Positions 1-11,980 are shown, counted from the first letter of the stretch. The stretch is 64,000 nucleotides of DNA from Istiophorus platypterus (GCA_016859345.1 CM029120.1:22019001-22083000); one strand, 5' to 3'. Numbers and translations: made by a program. Notes: generated by a model from the sequence alone, not told the origin.

Positions 1-299
1 ATAATCTGTCTATGCCAGAAAAAAACAACACACAGATAAATGCAAAATCAAACTGTACTTAATGTACGATTCATTCATCTTAAAGCTAATCTGATCAGTA
101 TTTTCTATATTAATGATGGATCAAATGACGATGAATAATGTGAAAGAGGCTGCTCTCAGTAATGATAGTTCATTGTTTTGCAGCCCACAAATTCTGCTCT
201 TTAGCAGCAGCAGCAGCAGGAGCAGGTTGCAGGTTGCAAAACAAAACAAAGAAAAAAAAGCCGAGGTATGGCCACATTGTGCTAGCTGCCCAGCAACAG

Positions 300-600
300 A
301 AAGCAGACATACCTGTGACTGATGGAACATTTAACAACTAAAAGACCTGGATACTTTTTAGTCTTGGTAAAGACAAAAACAGAGAAAAAATTTGAGTAAC
401 ATTATTTTTGTCAGGTGACCAGAGACATGACTTCTAATTAGTGCTAATGCAATTCTGTGCCTGCTGGATGTGTGACTAAGTCACTGTATTGCAGGTTAGT
501 CATATTAACTACTGTAAACACATTAACTTAGAGTTTGGGTTTTTCTGTTAGTTCTGGACTTTCTCTATGCCCATTTAGCAAGAAAAATCAATTAAAGGAA
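300..600. repeat. Dispersed repeat copy A
   Basis: Positions 404-474 resemble positions 30883-30945 on the same strand: both read TTTGTCAGGTG, then a variant of CCAGAGACATGACT, a TGCTAATG block, and TGTG(C/T)CTGCTGGAT. Weaker similarity continues upstream (a CATTTA-CA/GC-ACT block) and downstream (AAATCAATT). I therefore read it as one of two diverged copies of a dispersed repeat. No protein is encoded and I cannot name the family. It may be a non-autonomous DNA transposon. Confidence 0.45.
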
Positions 601-1115
601 TCCTGTGGAGTTCCTGACCACTAGCAGCGCTGTGTAGCCATGTTTTCAGGAGTGAATCCCTCTTTTGTGTGAATGAGAAAGTACAAGCATTAATATGCAA
701 CACAATACAAAGTCCTGCTGCCCATTTTACGTCATTCTGCTGATTAACAGTTGGCGGCGGTAGCCCACCTAGAAACACAGCAAGACGGGCAACTCCACAG
801 GGTACCTTTAATGCAGTTTAAGCTGAGGGATAATGAATTTTTTTAGTACATAGTAGAATCTATTTAAATTTTTTCTCAGCCGCTAATTTTGGACTTAAGA
901 CTAATATTATCTCTCCTTTCAAGTTTGTTTTTCTCGCCACCGACTCCTGAGGGCTTTTTAGATGCTAACTGCCCAGTATTGCTGCTAAGGCTATGTTAGT
1001 TGTCCACTTATTTTGTCTTTCTCCCATTTAGCTGTGGGCAGGTATTATACAGTGTCTTTATCAGAGTTTTTTACCCTGAAAAGAGCTGACTGCTGCTGCT
1101 TAAAACAGGGCTAAT

Positions 1116-1271
1116 ATGAGTGGTGAGACTGCAACCCCTAAGAACAAGAACCTGAGCTTAAATCTGCTAAAATGCTCTGAAGAGCTGAGAGATAAATATA
1201 CAGAGACGGATAAAAAAGCTTTTTTGATCCATTTGATCCAGCATTCGAAAATATGGACTAGTACATTTTAA
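1116..1271 (+). CDS. Small open reading frame, 51 aa, unknown
   Basis: An ATG-initiated frame of 51 codons ends in TAA. It starts MSGETATPKN and is rich in charged residues (SEELRDKY, TETDKKAF), with a predicted helical character. This is unlike the low-complexity frames around it. No family is recognised. Such short charged frames occur at the start of LINE ORF1 proteins in fish, and the surrounding sequence has a repeat-like look, so a decayed retrotransposon ORF1 start is one option; chance is another. No promoter, splice site or conserved neighbour supports a host gene. Confidence 0.2.
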   Translation: MSGETATPKNKNLSLNLLKCSEELRDKYTETDKKAFLIHLIQHSKIWTSTF

Positions 1272-1370
1272 CCAGCCAATTGACTCGGTGTGATGCATTC
1301 TGGACCTCAAATAATGCATACTGGTTAGAAAAAAGTTTGTTGACTTTCACCGGTGCTGCAGAATATCACC

Positions 1371-1384
1371 ATGTCACGTGACAT
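1371..1384. promoter_or_regulatory. Perfect palindrome with CACGTG E-box
   Basis: ATGTCACGTGACAT is a perfect 14-bp palindrome whose core GTCACGTGAC is the optimal binding site of bHLH-ZIP factors (USF, TFE3/MITF/TFEB type). The motif is seen directly; function is inference, since no transcription start is visible nearby. Confidence 0.3.
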
Positions 1385-1680
1385 TAAACCTTTTGGGAGC
1401 AAGGTGGCTGCAGTTTTCGGAGTCAGGCACAGCGGGTGCTCTCCTCTGTCTGCACCAACTAGAAACCACCTCTGTCTTGACAGAACTTAGCCCTAATTGG
1501 CTTAAGGCTTCGCTGACATGCATGATGTGTGGTACGATTTTATTCTAAGAACTTCAGATCCATTTTCTCCCATGGTTATGTCTCCCAACACTGATGAAAT
1601 TTACTTGATCCCTCTCTTCTGGCATATATGTTTTCACATATATGCACCATACAACATCATTTTAATTTCCAAAAAGAAAG

Positions 1681-1711
1681 GTTTAGTTTAGTTTAGTTCA
1701 GTTTAGTTCAG
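1681..1711. repeat. (GTTTA)n short tandem repeat
   Basis: About six imperfect units of GTTTA/GTTCA lie in a row. It is a simple repeat without coding content. Confidence 0.8.
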
Positions 1712-2403
1712 AAGTTTGATATTGTAAAAGGAGTAATGCCATGTAGGTCAAATTTTTAAATCTTTAGATTTCTTTTCTTTTACCTGCCCCGGCATTAAGG
1801 TGGCCCTTGATTTTTTTCTTTGATCGCACTCTTAAGTCTAGGGTACTCAATAAAACAGAATGAAATAAAAAACATGTATCTGTTGAAGTGTTGTTCTAAC
1901 TATTCCTTATGTCACTTATCTGCTATATACCTTAACAAATGTCCTAGATGAAAAGAGACCTTAAACATTACTTAGATTTGATTTTGTGTGTCAAAAGGCT
2001 AATGTAAGCTTATGTCTCACTTGAAAATGTTTTAGAACAACACATTTTTGGGTAAGTTAACAGTGTCTATAGGTTTTGAAAAACTGAAATATTGAGTTTA
2101 ACTCTCATGGGTTTAAATAGAAACAACACAAAAGTGTGTGAATGTCCTGCTTCTATGACATAATGTACGATGTGTTGGCATGTTGCTTATTGATGATGCA
2201 ATTTTGCATTAGAACAGGTGTTATGTGCTTCTTGATTAGTCTTTATATACTGTATATAGGCACAAAACTGACCGTTGTGAGTTCACTCACACCACGAGAA
2301 GTAGTGTCTGACTCTTTTTATGTGTGACCCTGCAGTCATCAGCAGTACATGTTGACCATAAAGTTAGTCATAGTCGGCCCAAGTCAAAACAAATGCAGCT
2401 ATT

Positions 2404-2880
2404 GTCATGATTTTTGTTTCAGCCTTGGCCTTCTGTCGTACTGCACCCATCCACCAGATGTCTCCAGTTCTTCCTGTTCCCAGATCCACCTGTTCAACTC
2501 TTTTCCATTTCCAATCACTGGAACTTCCCCGCCTACCCTTACACCTGTTCCTCATTTCCCTCATCTGCTCCCTGGTATTCATAACAGCCCTTCTAACCCC
2601 AGTTAGTTGCAAGATTATTTGCTAATGCCCCTGTGTGTTTCTCTATGTGCTGCTCATGCAGTGGACTCCTGTTTCTGCGACTTGTATGTAGTAAACTGTT
2701 GCCTGTACCTGCCTGCCTGCTTGTCAATTCGTTTGTTTGAAAGCCTAGTTCTGATCCTTCATTGTACCAGCCTGCCTTTGCTCCAACCACCTGCAATGAC
2801 ACACTTAATGAAAGCGCCCTAGACATACCTGCAGTGTTCTGGGTTCAAATCCTGGTTTATATTCATCTCATTTTCTTTTC
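2404..2880 (+). repeat. Possible solo-LTR-like or SINE-like remnant
   Basis: This stretch is pyrimidine-rich on the plus strand, starts with TGTCATGATTTTTG and contains CCTGCCTGCCTG and GCCTGCCTTTGCTCC blocks. It ends near GGGTTCAAATCCTGG, which resembles a Pol III B box (GGTTCGAATCC). The layout recalls decayed LTR-type repeats of teleosts, but I see no paired LTR, primer-binding site or internal gag/pol. The B-box-like end could instead mark a SINE. Family assignment is uncertain. Confidence 0.3.
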
Positions 2881-5800
2881 CCTCCCTAAGCTTCATCTGC
2901 TATATCTATCCAAAAATATATTTCACTCAACAGTCCAATTTCATTCTCATGTTTATACAGTTCCATGCCAATACTACCAATAAAGGAAATTAAATTATAT
3001 TTTCATTGTACATGGCTCTGCGTGTTCTTTGATAATTCAATATAAAAGCCCAAGAAAAAATGTAAAGAAACGACCTATTTCAGTTGCATTGTGTCAGTAC
3101 TTTTCATGCGCACAGAAGAGTCTGGTCTCTGTATGTGTCATGTGTATCCGTGCCTTTATTTAGCCAATCGTCCCTAACTTCTGATTAACCTTGAGCACAA
3201 AGACATGCAAGACGGGAAGTCGTAAATGGCTGGAAGAGTGAGAGAGAAAGATGGCGAGTGTGAGAGGGGGAAGACAACATGATAATTACTGGCTACATGC
3301 TGGCTGGCAATAATGGCCTCTTTCCTCCTCACTTGTGCTGCCTCCCTTACTCCTTACCCCAATTCTCATCTCCTGCAGACCTCTGACATCTCTTCCACTG
3401 TTCCTTTTTCTCTGTTGCTCTTCCAGGGGGTTCAACCCAGCCTGTGCAGGTGGGCTGCACCTTTTGTCTTGCAGTGCAGCTATAGAGGTACTATGGATAT
3501 ATATTTTAGCTATCAGATATTTACTTTCTCTTTTGCAGAAAATTTAAGTGAGTGGGAACAAATACAGCCATCACTGTCCTTAATCCTATGCAGGCCTTAG
3601 CAACCTGCAGGGATTGTTTCCTATACTAAGTCATTGTTATGTCTATGTTTGTTGAAAGCATAGTTGCTGGAAGGACTGCAAAGGATACTGTATATTTTTA
3701 CTTTAACTACTGTATTTGTACATGTAATAGACTTGCAATAAAACTAGTATGGCATAGTTGGCATGTGATCGTATAATTTTATATATCTACAGATGCGATT
3801 TCTAAAATGTTCTTGCATCCTGTCATATTAATATTATTTCTGTCATATCAAATAATTTGATCTTTTGAATTATGGAGAATAGAAGAGCAAAATGACCGCA
3901 TGGATTATCATTGGTAAAGCCCTGAACATTGTCATTTATTATAAAACTTATTTTTATTTACTTCAATAACATCTCCATCACATCATATTGGAAAGCATGT
4001 TCATAAATTTAGGTTTATCTACTTATGAAGACAGATGAAAGATTGGGTTCCTCTGGGTTCTATGATGGGGCCTGGTTATTCTTTTAATGAGGGTCCAAAA
4101 ATGACAAGATAATTTTTTCCACACATAATTATTTATTTGAAAGAGATGTAGAGGAACATAAAAAGGGTTTTGGTATAATCTAAAAAGAAGAAATTTTGGA
4201 GGCTAATTGCAGTGTGTTGGTTCTAACTTCTAAGACAAGGAGGATATATCACGTAACTTTTGCTATAAGCATAATGTATTTTTCAACAGGCTTTCCTTTT
4301 CAGTCAATGAACTGCAGCTTGTAAAGAAACAGAGGCTTCATTTTGGTTATTTCTTACACATCTAGTCCCTCTTTGAATAGTAGGAGTAGCAAAATTTTAA
4401 TTTGCGCATACCAGTAGCTCTTGTCTAAATCTGTTGATAACTACCATATTGCTATGTTTTGTAACAGATTCGATCCATTATGTAATAGTGCAAATGTGAT
4501 CTTCTGTATAATTTCCCATTGATTCATTCATTGCTATAAATGTCATTATGGGAAGTTTTGTATCTTCTCTGGTCTACATAATTTGGGGGTAAAGAGTTAG
4601 CTCACCTATTTCGGAGAAATCTACAACTAAAATGTAGGATCACTATAAACACAAGGCCACAAGGGGTATGCAGGGGTAAGCAGGATGGACTCTCCTGAAG
4701 TGACTGAGGTTAGATCATTAGATTCTGGCCCTATACTGGAGGTATTCAACTATTCATGAGTTGAGGAGCCTCCTGTTCCCCCCCTTAGAGTGTGAGCTGA
4801 GACAGAAGGTTGGCAGGGGGAGGATGGGATGCTGCTGTGTTTTCTACTGCAGAGTTTGGAGCAAGTGAAGGTTAAGATTTCCTCTATGCAGCTGCATTGT
4901 TAGTTAGAAACATCCAGTCTCTTTATTGTGTCTCCCAGAATCAGCATCAGGGATCTTAGAGGACAAATCAGGAGATCTGAAAAGTGTGATTCACCTGAGA
5001 CTGTTGATGAGTTTATTGAACATAACTATGCATGTCATCTTGTGTTGTTTGGTGTTACTATACTATAGAAAAGGGCAAAATGTGTGCTTGGCAAGGTAAC
5101 ACACTGGACTAGCAGCTTTTAACACAGGATAGCCATTTATTTACATACATAAAAAACACACAACATGCAAAATTAACATTACCGTTGATATTTCAAAGCA
5201 TATTCCTTCATCAGCAAGCATTGCTTACACTTTATTTTTCTGCCAAAATTGTGTTATTAGCATGTAGAAATGCAGCTGTGAGAAGGGAGTACTTTGAAAA
5301 CATTGCCTGTTGGTGTGTTCAAGGACATTGATATCTGAGGGTATGACTGGCAGTCAAACATAAATATTACCTTTTGATTTAAGGAAGGTGTTGGATAGGA
5401 GAGGTGATTATTTTGTCTCTGTGTGTTCAGTGGAAAAATTAACCTGGAATCTATTACCCACAATGTCTGATGGACCTGGCTGAGTTGCAGTCAATCTCCA
5501 TCACAACTGCTGGAGCCAATGCACTACCTTTCAAGCTAAGGTGCCACCTGGAGTATAGTGTCTCATTTGACACTAATGCAGTGTGTTTCTTCATGCCACT
5601 ACCTTTATGCATCAGGTCTATTTTTGCTAGAGGAATTTGCATCTCAGATGTGTTTAGTTTGCTTGTATATATACGGTATATATACATGTATATGTATATC
5701 AGTGCCTATATCTATTGACAATTTATTGACTTAAATGAAATTAAATATGCATTTCATTTCTTGCTGACTTTGTCTTTATGGCAAAAAGCAAAACTAGTTT

Positions 5801-6380
5801 TTTATTGTGTTTATGTAACTTCTTTTCCTCAGGCAGAATGGATGCAATGGGGTACCTTCTGCTAATGCATTATTCAGGAAAACAGATACAAAAAAGAAGA
5901 TAAGATAGCATTTTATTATTTAGTAATTAAAATTAATAAAGTACAAGTAGTTTTAACTCTATGAATCATAGAGTAAATGAGCTGCAAACATGTGTGCCTA
6001 GGAGGAAGCTCTATCTTTAATGGTCTTCTTCACAGGTTGTGTCTTCTTCAACTAGCTAGCTATCCACTGATAAGCCTTCATACAAGACTCACCTAGATCG
6101 TGTTCAAATGTCTTGGGTGTTTCACAGTAAGGACAGGATTTCTGAAGTCCATGCAGTCACTGTGGCTAAACAAGCTCTTGATCGGTCAGTAAATACCTTC
6201 AAACCAAATGATTGATGTCTCTTTCCTTTCTTAACATCTTTCGTAAACACAGAAGATGTCACACGGTACCTTTAAAGTTACACAGTATGCACACACACAC
6301 AGAGAAACAAACACACATAAGGGACTGTTTAATTGCACAGCCATCACTTCCTGTCAATGGATGTCATATGATGTTCTCAT
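2881..6380. other. Non-coding, no gene seen
   Basis: Mostly AT-rich unique sequence with short open frames that carry stops in all phases and no recognisable domain. A polypyrimidine tract ending TTTTGCAG near 3538 looks like a splice acceptor but has no coding exon after it. Nothing else is supported. Confidence 0.6.
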
Positions 6381-6384
6381 GATG

Positions 6385-6500
6385 TCTGTGTGTGTGTGTG
6401 TGCACTTCTATGGCTATGCTTCGTGAGGACCAGTTTGAGTTTTAGTAAGTGGGGACATTTCGGCTGGTCCTTATTCTCTGACCCAAGGGGCAAGAGAATG
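6385..6500. repeat. TG microsatellite with teleost flanking repeat
   Basis: A short (TG)n is followed by sequence with GTGAGGACC and GTGGGGACATTT, the recurrent phrases of a repeat that commonly borders CA/TG arrays in fish. Related copies lie at 6837-7070, 9432-9590 and 19440-19850. Confidence 0.5.
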
Positions 6501-6833
6501 CATTTCCTGATCGAGCTTGTGTGTGTGCACATGTACAGTATGAGTTGCATTTTAATCAGTGTGTTTGATTCGTCTTGCATGTGTCCACTTCTCTAAAGTG
6601 TGTCCTTCCTTGTATGTTGTGATTACTCTCTAATGTGTGTGTACTCATGCATGTGTTTCATCCTTGTCTGTCTGGGCCATAACAGGGGTAGCAGACAGAC
6701 GGCAGAGCTGATTGGCTGACATCTGACAAGGCATTCTGTCAGAGTGCTTTCAAACTCAGCAGGTCACCTCATTTCCTCTGACACACGGAAACACAAAAAA
6801 AATTATTGTGCCAATACAAACAGACAAACATCA

Positions 6834-6836
<3 letters not shown>

Positions 6837-6878
<42 letters not shown>
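6837..6878. repeat. (AC)n microsatellite
   Basis: Pure AC dinucleotide run of 42 bp. It directly precedes the CTTCTATCTTTGTGAGGAC repeat. Confidence 0.97.
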
Positions 6879-6880
<2 letters not shown>

Positions 6881-7070
6881 CTATCTTTGTGAGGACAGTC
6901 CCTTACCTAATATATTCCATAGCCTCTACCTAAATCTAATTTTAATCTTGACTCTGAAACGAAGTCTTAATCCTCAAACAGCTCTTTAAAGCTGTGAATA
7001 TGCCAAAATGTCCCCACGTTGCTGAAATGTCCTAACAAGAATGGTTTTGTACTTAGAGTTGTCCACACAA
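6879..7070. repeat. CA-array-associated teleost repeat
   Basis: It begins CTTCTATCTTTGTGAGGAC and later has CTCAAACAGC, GCCAAAATGTCCCCA and GCTGAAATGTCC. This matches, from memory, a repeat that sits next to (CA)n arrays in many fish genomes. It does not encode a protein. Confidence 0.6.
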
Positions 7071-8071
7071 CCATGGAAAGACATGTAATTGTTTCAGTTC
7101 AGTTAAGTACTAAATCAGAAATATAACAAGAACTCTAAGCAGATTGTTGCTACTTTGGAAAAATGTTGCCTTTTCCTGTTTTTTCAGTCTTCCTTTCTAC
7201 ATCAGACAGCCTCCTTTCCAATTTTCATTCCAACATTACATTTGTTCATTGTCACAAAAAGTAAGGTATTGACTCTGTGTTGTATTATAAGTGTACAAAA
7301 TGCAGTGTCTCAAAAAAGCTGCTACTTTCCAGACAACAGAAGCACCTTTTTCCATCTAATTTCATTGACTAAGACTTTAGCTCTTGTTCTTGCTGTTGAG
7401 TTTAATTTGTGGGACTATTTGGTCATCAGTTTTCTAAACATATCCCCAGATCAGCCAAACTATTGTGAAAGAAAAAATGAAGGCAAACAGTAAAATTATA
7501 ACCCACACTGTTTGTAGTTACCATCAATCATAGTTTACAGACCAACTTCCTCCTTGTTTCATGTTACCATTTACTTTGTTAACTTTTGAGTAACTGGTCA
7601 AAGCTTACCAACACATTTTGACTATTCATATATACACCATAATATATAATTATCACCTGATGTTGTGTGATATTTTTTTTTAAATTAACTTAATTTCTAA
7701 TGCAAGTTTTGCAATTTTCTAGGATCTTGCAGTTTTTTAGACCTCATTGAGCCGAGAATATATAATTATTTGTGTAAAATAGATATTATTTATGAATTAT
7801 ATTGACTATTTATCACAGACCACCCATCGTCAAAGTGTAGTTAAGACATTTATTCTAAAAAGCCTCAGACTTTTAAATTGTGGCACAAATTAACATCTGT
7901 GGTGTTCTTGGTCAACTGCCAATTATGATTTTATTTGTCAGTAAAGGCCAACTATTCACACATAACAACTTAATCACAAAATTAAATTCTGTTGATTACA
8001 GAGTAAAAATAACTGTCACCAAAAAAAATAATCATCATCATTCAGTCAGCTATTACATGCTGGTTACATTA
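7071..8071. other. Non-coding, no gene seen
   Basis: AT-rich sequence. A 112-codon frame at 7155-7493 has no domain, signal or biased codon use that would mark it as real. No repeat family is recognised. Confidence 0.6.
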
Positions 8072-8102
8072 TGTGTGTGTGTGTGTGTGTGTGTTTGTGA
8101 AT

Positions 8103-8182
<80 letters not shown>

Positions 8183-8202
8183 ATGTGTGTGTGTGTGTGT
8201 GT
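8072..8202. repeat. (TG)n microsatellite, about 130 bp
   Basis: Long TG array with a few interruptions (TTTGTGAATG, a TATG and a GCATG). It is the longest TG tract in the first 10 kb and produces meaningless Cys-Val or Thr-His frames on both strands. Confidence 0.97.
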
Positions 8203-8459
8203 CCATATACATGATTGACAGTACATGATGGTGTTTGTGCTTTGCAAATATGTGTTGGGGCCATAATGTGGTCATTCTTTTTATGAATCAGTCAGTTATA
8301 CACTTAAAACATCCATAACTTACTCAGTACAATGTGAAATATTACATCTTTCAAATTTCTGCAATTCATCACATCTAAAAACTGCAGTGCATTGCAGTGT
8401 CATTGTGTAGTGTGCATAAAACATTGCATAATAGAAAAACAAGTACATACAGTTGAGGG

Positions 8460-9070
8460 ATAAAAAGTAGCCTGCTTTATCAAGGTTGTCGACGCCCCCT
8501 TTGTTTCTGTTGTAGTCCAAAGCAGTGTCCTCTCTGTGCAGGGTGCTCATCAGAAGGACATTTTTGTTTCTCTCAGGTAAGTCCCAACCAGGTGTGTGTG
8601 TGTTTGTATGTCTCTGAAGGCAAACTTAGGTGAAAATCAAGCCCTGTCCTTTGTGGTCAGTGGTGCAGGAGTTTGCGTTTGTTCCAACTGACGGTCCCCA
8701 CCATGTCAGCGTTTTCTGTAATAGCTCTGGCCAAGGGTATACAAAGTAAAGAAATTATCCCATGATGTTGTGCCCCTTCGAGACCTGCTGCCATGTTCAG
8801 AACCACACGCTTGACCTGTTTCTTCTGTGGAGTCCCATCAGCAGTATCGCCAGTGTACACCTGCATGTTCCAGGTGTAGCTGGTCCTGGCATCACATATT
8901 CCCCACATCTTGATCCCATATTTGCAAGGTTTACTTGGCATATAGTGCTTGAACGGGAAGCAACCTTTGAAAGGGACCAGACATTCATCCACCTTAACAT
9001 CTAGATTGGGACAGTAGATGACCCACAGGTTCTCCACCCACCCACGAAGATCAGTACAAATATCCATTGT
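8460..9070 (-). pseudogene. piggyBac-type transposase fossil (partial, frameshifted)
   Basis: Read on the minus strand, 9067-8657 encodes a segment with VDECLVPFKG (the family's IDEQ-x-FRGR site, first catalytic Asp near 8988), CPF-like spacing, KYGIKMWGICDA, YTWNMQVYTGDT and KRVVLNM. The family's second Asp motif appears in a different frame as WDNFFT (8762-8745), preceding a relative of the VGT...NKR segment. A further frame at 8550-8320 has DYNRNKGGVDNLDK, the third Asp region (Asp near 8489). The usual product is roughly 550-600 aa; only the middle third survives, with at least two frame changes and no visible C-terminal Cys-rich domain or terminal repeats. It would have been the DDD transposase of a TTAA-specific cut-and-paste element. 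I am confident of the family, not of the exact ends. Confidence 0.85.
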
Positions 9071-9395
9071 TTGACTAGAAGATTACAGGCCCAGCAGGGC
9101 CCTCCTCCTCATCACTTGATCGTTCTTTATCAGGTGTCTCATGGTCTGGGCCATATTCTGTGTTGTCTTCTTCCACCTCCTTTTGTAGTGCATCTCTTCT
9201 GTAGGCTTCACTCTGTCCTCTCTCCTCCTCACCATGATCAAAGACCTGATCGAGAACCTCTTACCACTAGATGAAATGTGGAGAGCTACAGATAAAGATG
9301 CTCTGTATGATTGAAACAATGTTGGGGTGATTGTGAGATTATAATATTTCCATGGATATAATATTTTGTCCAGAGGCACGGTTTCCATTGGGTTT
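9071..9395 (-). other. Possible upstream part of the piggyBac fossil
   Basis: A 101-codon minus-strand frame (9388-9083), basic and Arg-rich, lies immediately upstream of the transposase remnant. I see no convincing domain in it. It may be decayed N-terminal transposase sequence in mixed frames. Confidence 0.25.
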
Positions 9396-9431
9396 TCTGG
9401 GAGAAGCAGGAAGGGCGATGATATCGATCAG

Positions 9432-9434
9432 CGT

Positions 9435-9465
<31 letters not shown>

Positions 9466-9590
9466 AGTGTGTAAGTATTTTTGTTACCTCTTTGGGACCT
9501 TTTCCAGTATAAACACCATCCTTGTCAGGACCAGTAGTCCTCTGGGGGACTAAAGCCTGTCCCTATTTAAGCATCATTTTAGTGCTGTCC
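9432..9590. repeat. TG microsatellite plus flanking repeat
   Basis: A (GT)n run to about 9472 is followed by ACCTCTTTGGGACC, TTTCCAGTATAAACACC, GTCAGGACCAGTAGTCCTC. The same phrases follow the TG array at 19598-19690, which shows a shared flanking repeat. Confidence 0.7.
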
Positions 9591-10570
9591 ACAATAATTG
9601 GAAGACAACATAATATCCTAACATGGATAGCTGTGTAAACCTTTGTGTGTGCATATTTGAATGGGAGTCCAGGAATGAAAGTCTGTCTATTCAATGGATG
9701 GACAAATTCCAAGACTCCTAATTTTATACAGCTTTTTTAATTCTAATCTCACCCATTCATTTTCTATATTTTGAATGTAAACACCACAGAGGGACAAAAT
9801 TTGAGGGCAAGTGTACTTACTACAGTTGTGTTCATACAGTTTTCCTGTGCAATGACGGATTATTACATTGCCTAAACCTAAAATCAGCCATGACTCATTC
9901 GAAAGCCTGATTCTTAGTCTTACACATCAAACATGGAAAACCTTAAAGCCTTTTCTATTTGTTATAGTGAACCATGCTCCTGGACCATACTCTGAATTTC
10001 TACCTGAATTCTCAGTTTTTCTCACCCTTAGTCATTAGTACAGACAAAATAATTAATGTAGGCGATTTCAGTGTTCATTTGGACGTTAATAGTGATGCCT
10101 CAGCACTGCGCTTATCTCTCTTTTAGACTCAGTTGGCTTTGCCAAAGGGTAAATAAACCCACTCAATGACTAAAAAAAAAGGAGGTTAACCAATTCAACT
10201 AAACTGGAACAACCCTGCTTAGCCTGGCATGATAAAACATATAGGAAGGTCCTCAGCAATGCCAGAGCAGCCTATTACTCATCTTTAATAGACGAAAATA
10301 AAAACAACCCTAGGTTTCTTTTCAACACTGCAGCCAGGCTGACTTGAGAGTCAGAGCTCGATTGACCCTTGTATTCCTGTAGCTCTCAGTAGCAAAAATT
10401 TCATATGCTTCTTTAATGATAAACTTCAAAATATTAGAGATAAACTTCACCTCCTCCTGCCCTCAACTGGCAGCAATTTATCCTCAATCACAGAAACATC
10501 AGAAATAGTTGTAAAACCTGATATATACCAAGACATCTTCTCTCCTATCGACCTTCACCAACTAACTTCA

Positions 10571-11980
10571 GTGATCTCTTCATTTAAACCATCAACCTGT
10601 CTCTTAGACTCCATCCTATGTAGGCTGCTTAAGGAAGTTCTACTCTTAGTTAGCACTTCACTATTAGACATAATCAATCTGTCCCTATTATCAGACTTTG
10701 TACCGCAGCCCTTTAAAATAGCTGTAATTAAACCTCTTCTTAAAAAGCCTCCCCTCAATCCAGATGTTTTAGCCAACTATAGAACCATATTTAACCTTCC
10801 CTTTCTCTCTAAGATCCTTGAGAAAGCTGTCGCCAACCAGTTGTGTGACTTTTTACACAATAATATTTTATTTGAGGATTTTCAGTCAGGATTTAGAGGC
10901 ACCATAGCACTGAACTGGTGAGACAGAACTGGTGAAGGTTATGAATGATCTACTGATTGGATTGAACAAGCGGACTCGCTCTTAGCTGGTTTAAGACCCA
11001 CTTATCAGAAAGATATGCACATTAACGATGAATCCTCCATCTACTCAAAAGTTAGTCACAGAGTTCCACAAGGTTCAGTGCTTGGACCAGTTCTATTCAA
11101 CATATCTATGCTTCCCTTAGGCAATATTATCAGGAAACACTCCAAAAACTTCCATTGTTATGCAGATGACACCAAATTGTACCTGTCAATGAAGCCTGAC
11201 AAAACCAGTCAGTTAGCTTCACTTCAAGCATGTGACGGGCCATGTCAAGCTTGGCCCACCACACCTCAGATACACATTATCTAATGACATACTTACTCTA
11301 GATTTCATTGCTCGGGCCTCTAGCACCACCGTTAGGAATCTTGGAGTCGTCTTCGATCAGGACATGTCCTTTAATTCCCACATAAAACAAACTTTAAGGA
11401 CCATCTCTTCTCATCTTTGTAATATCGCAAAAATTAGGCACATCCTTTCTCACAATGATGCAAAAAAACTAGTAGAGGCTTTTGTTACTTCTAGGCTTGA
11501 GTATTGCAACTCGCTCTTATCAGGCTGTACCAATAAAACATTAAATAGTCTCCAGCTGATTCAGAATGCAGCTGCGAGAGTATTGACAAGAACCAGCATA
11601 AGAGATAATATCTCTTCTGTGTTTGCTTCTCTGCATTGGCTCCATGTGAAATCTAGAAAAAAATTTAAAATCCTCGTCCTCACCTACCAAGCCCTTAATG
11701 GCCAGACACCATCCTATCTTAAAGAGCTCATAGTACCTTACTATCCCAGCAGAACACTGTGTAGGACTACTAGTGGTTCCTAGAGTCTCCACAAGCAGAC
11801 TGGGAGGCAGAGCCTTCAGTTATCAGGCTCCTCTGATGTGGAACTATCTTCCAGTTTGGGTCCAGGAGTCAGACACCATCTCCATGTTTAATAGTCGGCT
11901 TAAATTCTTCCTCTTTGATAAAGCTTATACTCAGGACTGGCTCAGGCTCAGCTTGAACCATCCTCTAGTTATGCTGCTAT
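10571..11980 (+). pseudogene. L2 reverse transcriptase pseudogene
   Basis: Broken pol frame of the LINE. Fragments lie at 10571-10921 (fingers, FQSGFR), 11015-11284 (PQGSVLGP plus YADD), 11232-11783 (post-RT region with LEYCNSLLSG) and 11773-11982 (C-terminal SRLGGRAFSYQAPLMWNYLP). Between about 10968 and 10983 the sequence passes from the NDLL helix straight to LSWFKTHLSER. The conserved stretch carrying the first catalytic Asp (usual form LLDLSAAFDTVDH) is therefore gone. A second deletion near 11230-11250 removes the segment between YADD and GPPHLRYTLS. Without motif A it could not polymerise DNA. Confidence 0.9.

Larger units (their letters stand above)
1272..2330. other. Non-coding, no gene seen
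   Basis: AT-rich unique sequence. Apart from the E-box palindrome and the GTTTA repeat I see no coding frame, splice-bounded exon or recognised mobile element. Confidence 0.6.

Noticed and set aside
2820..2870. Possible tRNA gene from GGGTTCAAATCC
   Set aside because: Only a B-box-like word is present; no acceptor stem, A box or cloverleaf can be drawn around it.
3500..3600. Splice acceptor TTTTGCAG with following frame
   Set aside because: The downstream sequence is short, has no recognised domain, and has no donor that would define an exon.
8053..8275. Long Thr-His and Cys-Val frames on both strands
   Set aside because: They are translations of the TG microsatellite and have no independent coding support.
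9083..9388. Separate host gene upstream of the piggyBac fragment
   Set aside because: Basic frame without domain; its position suggests decayed transposon sequence.
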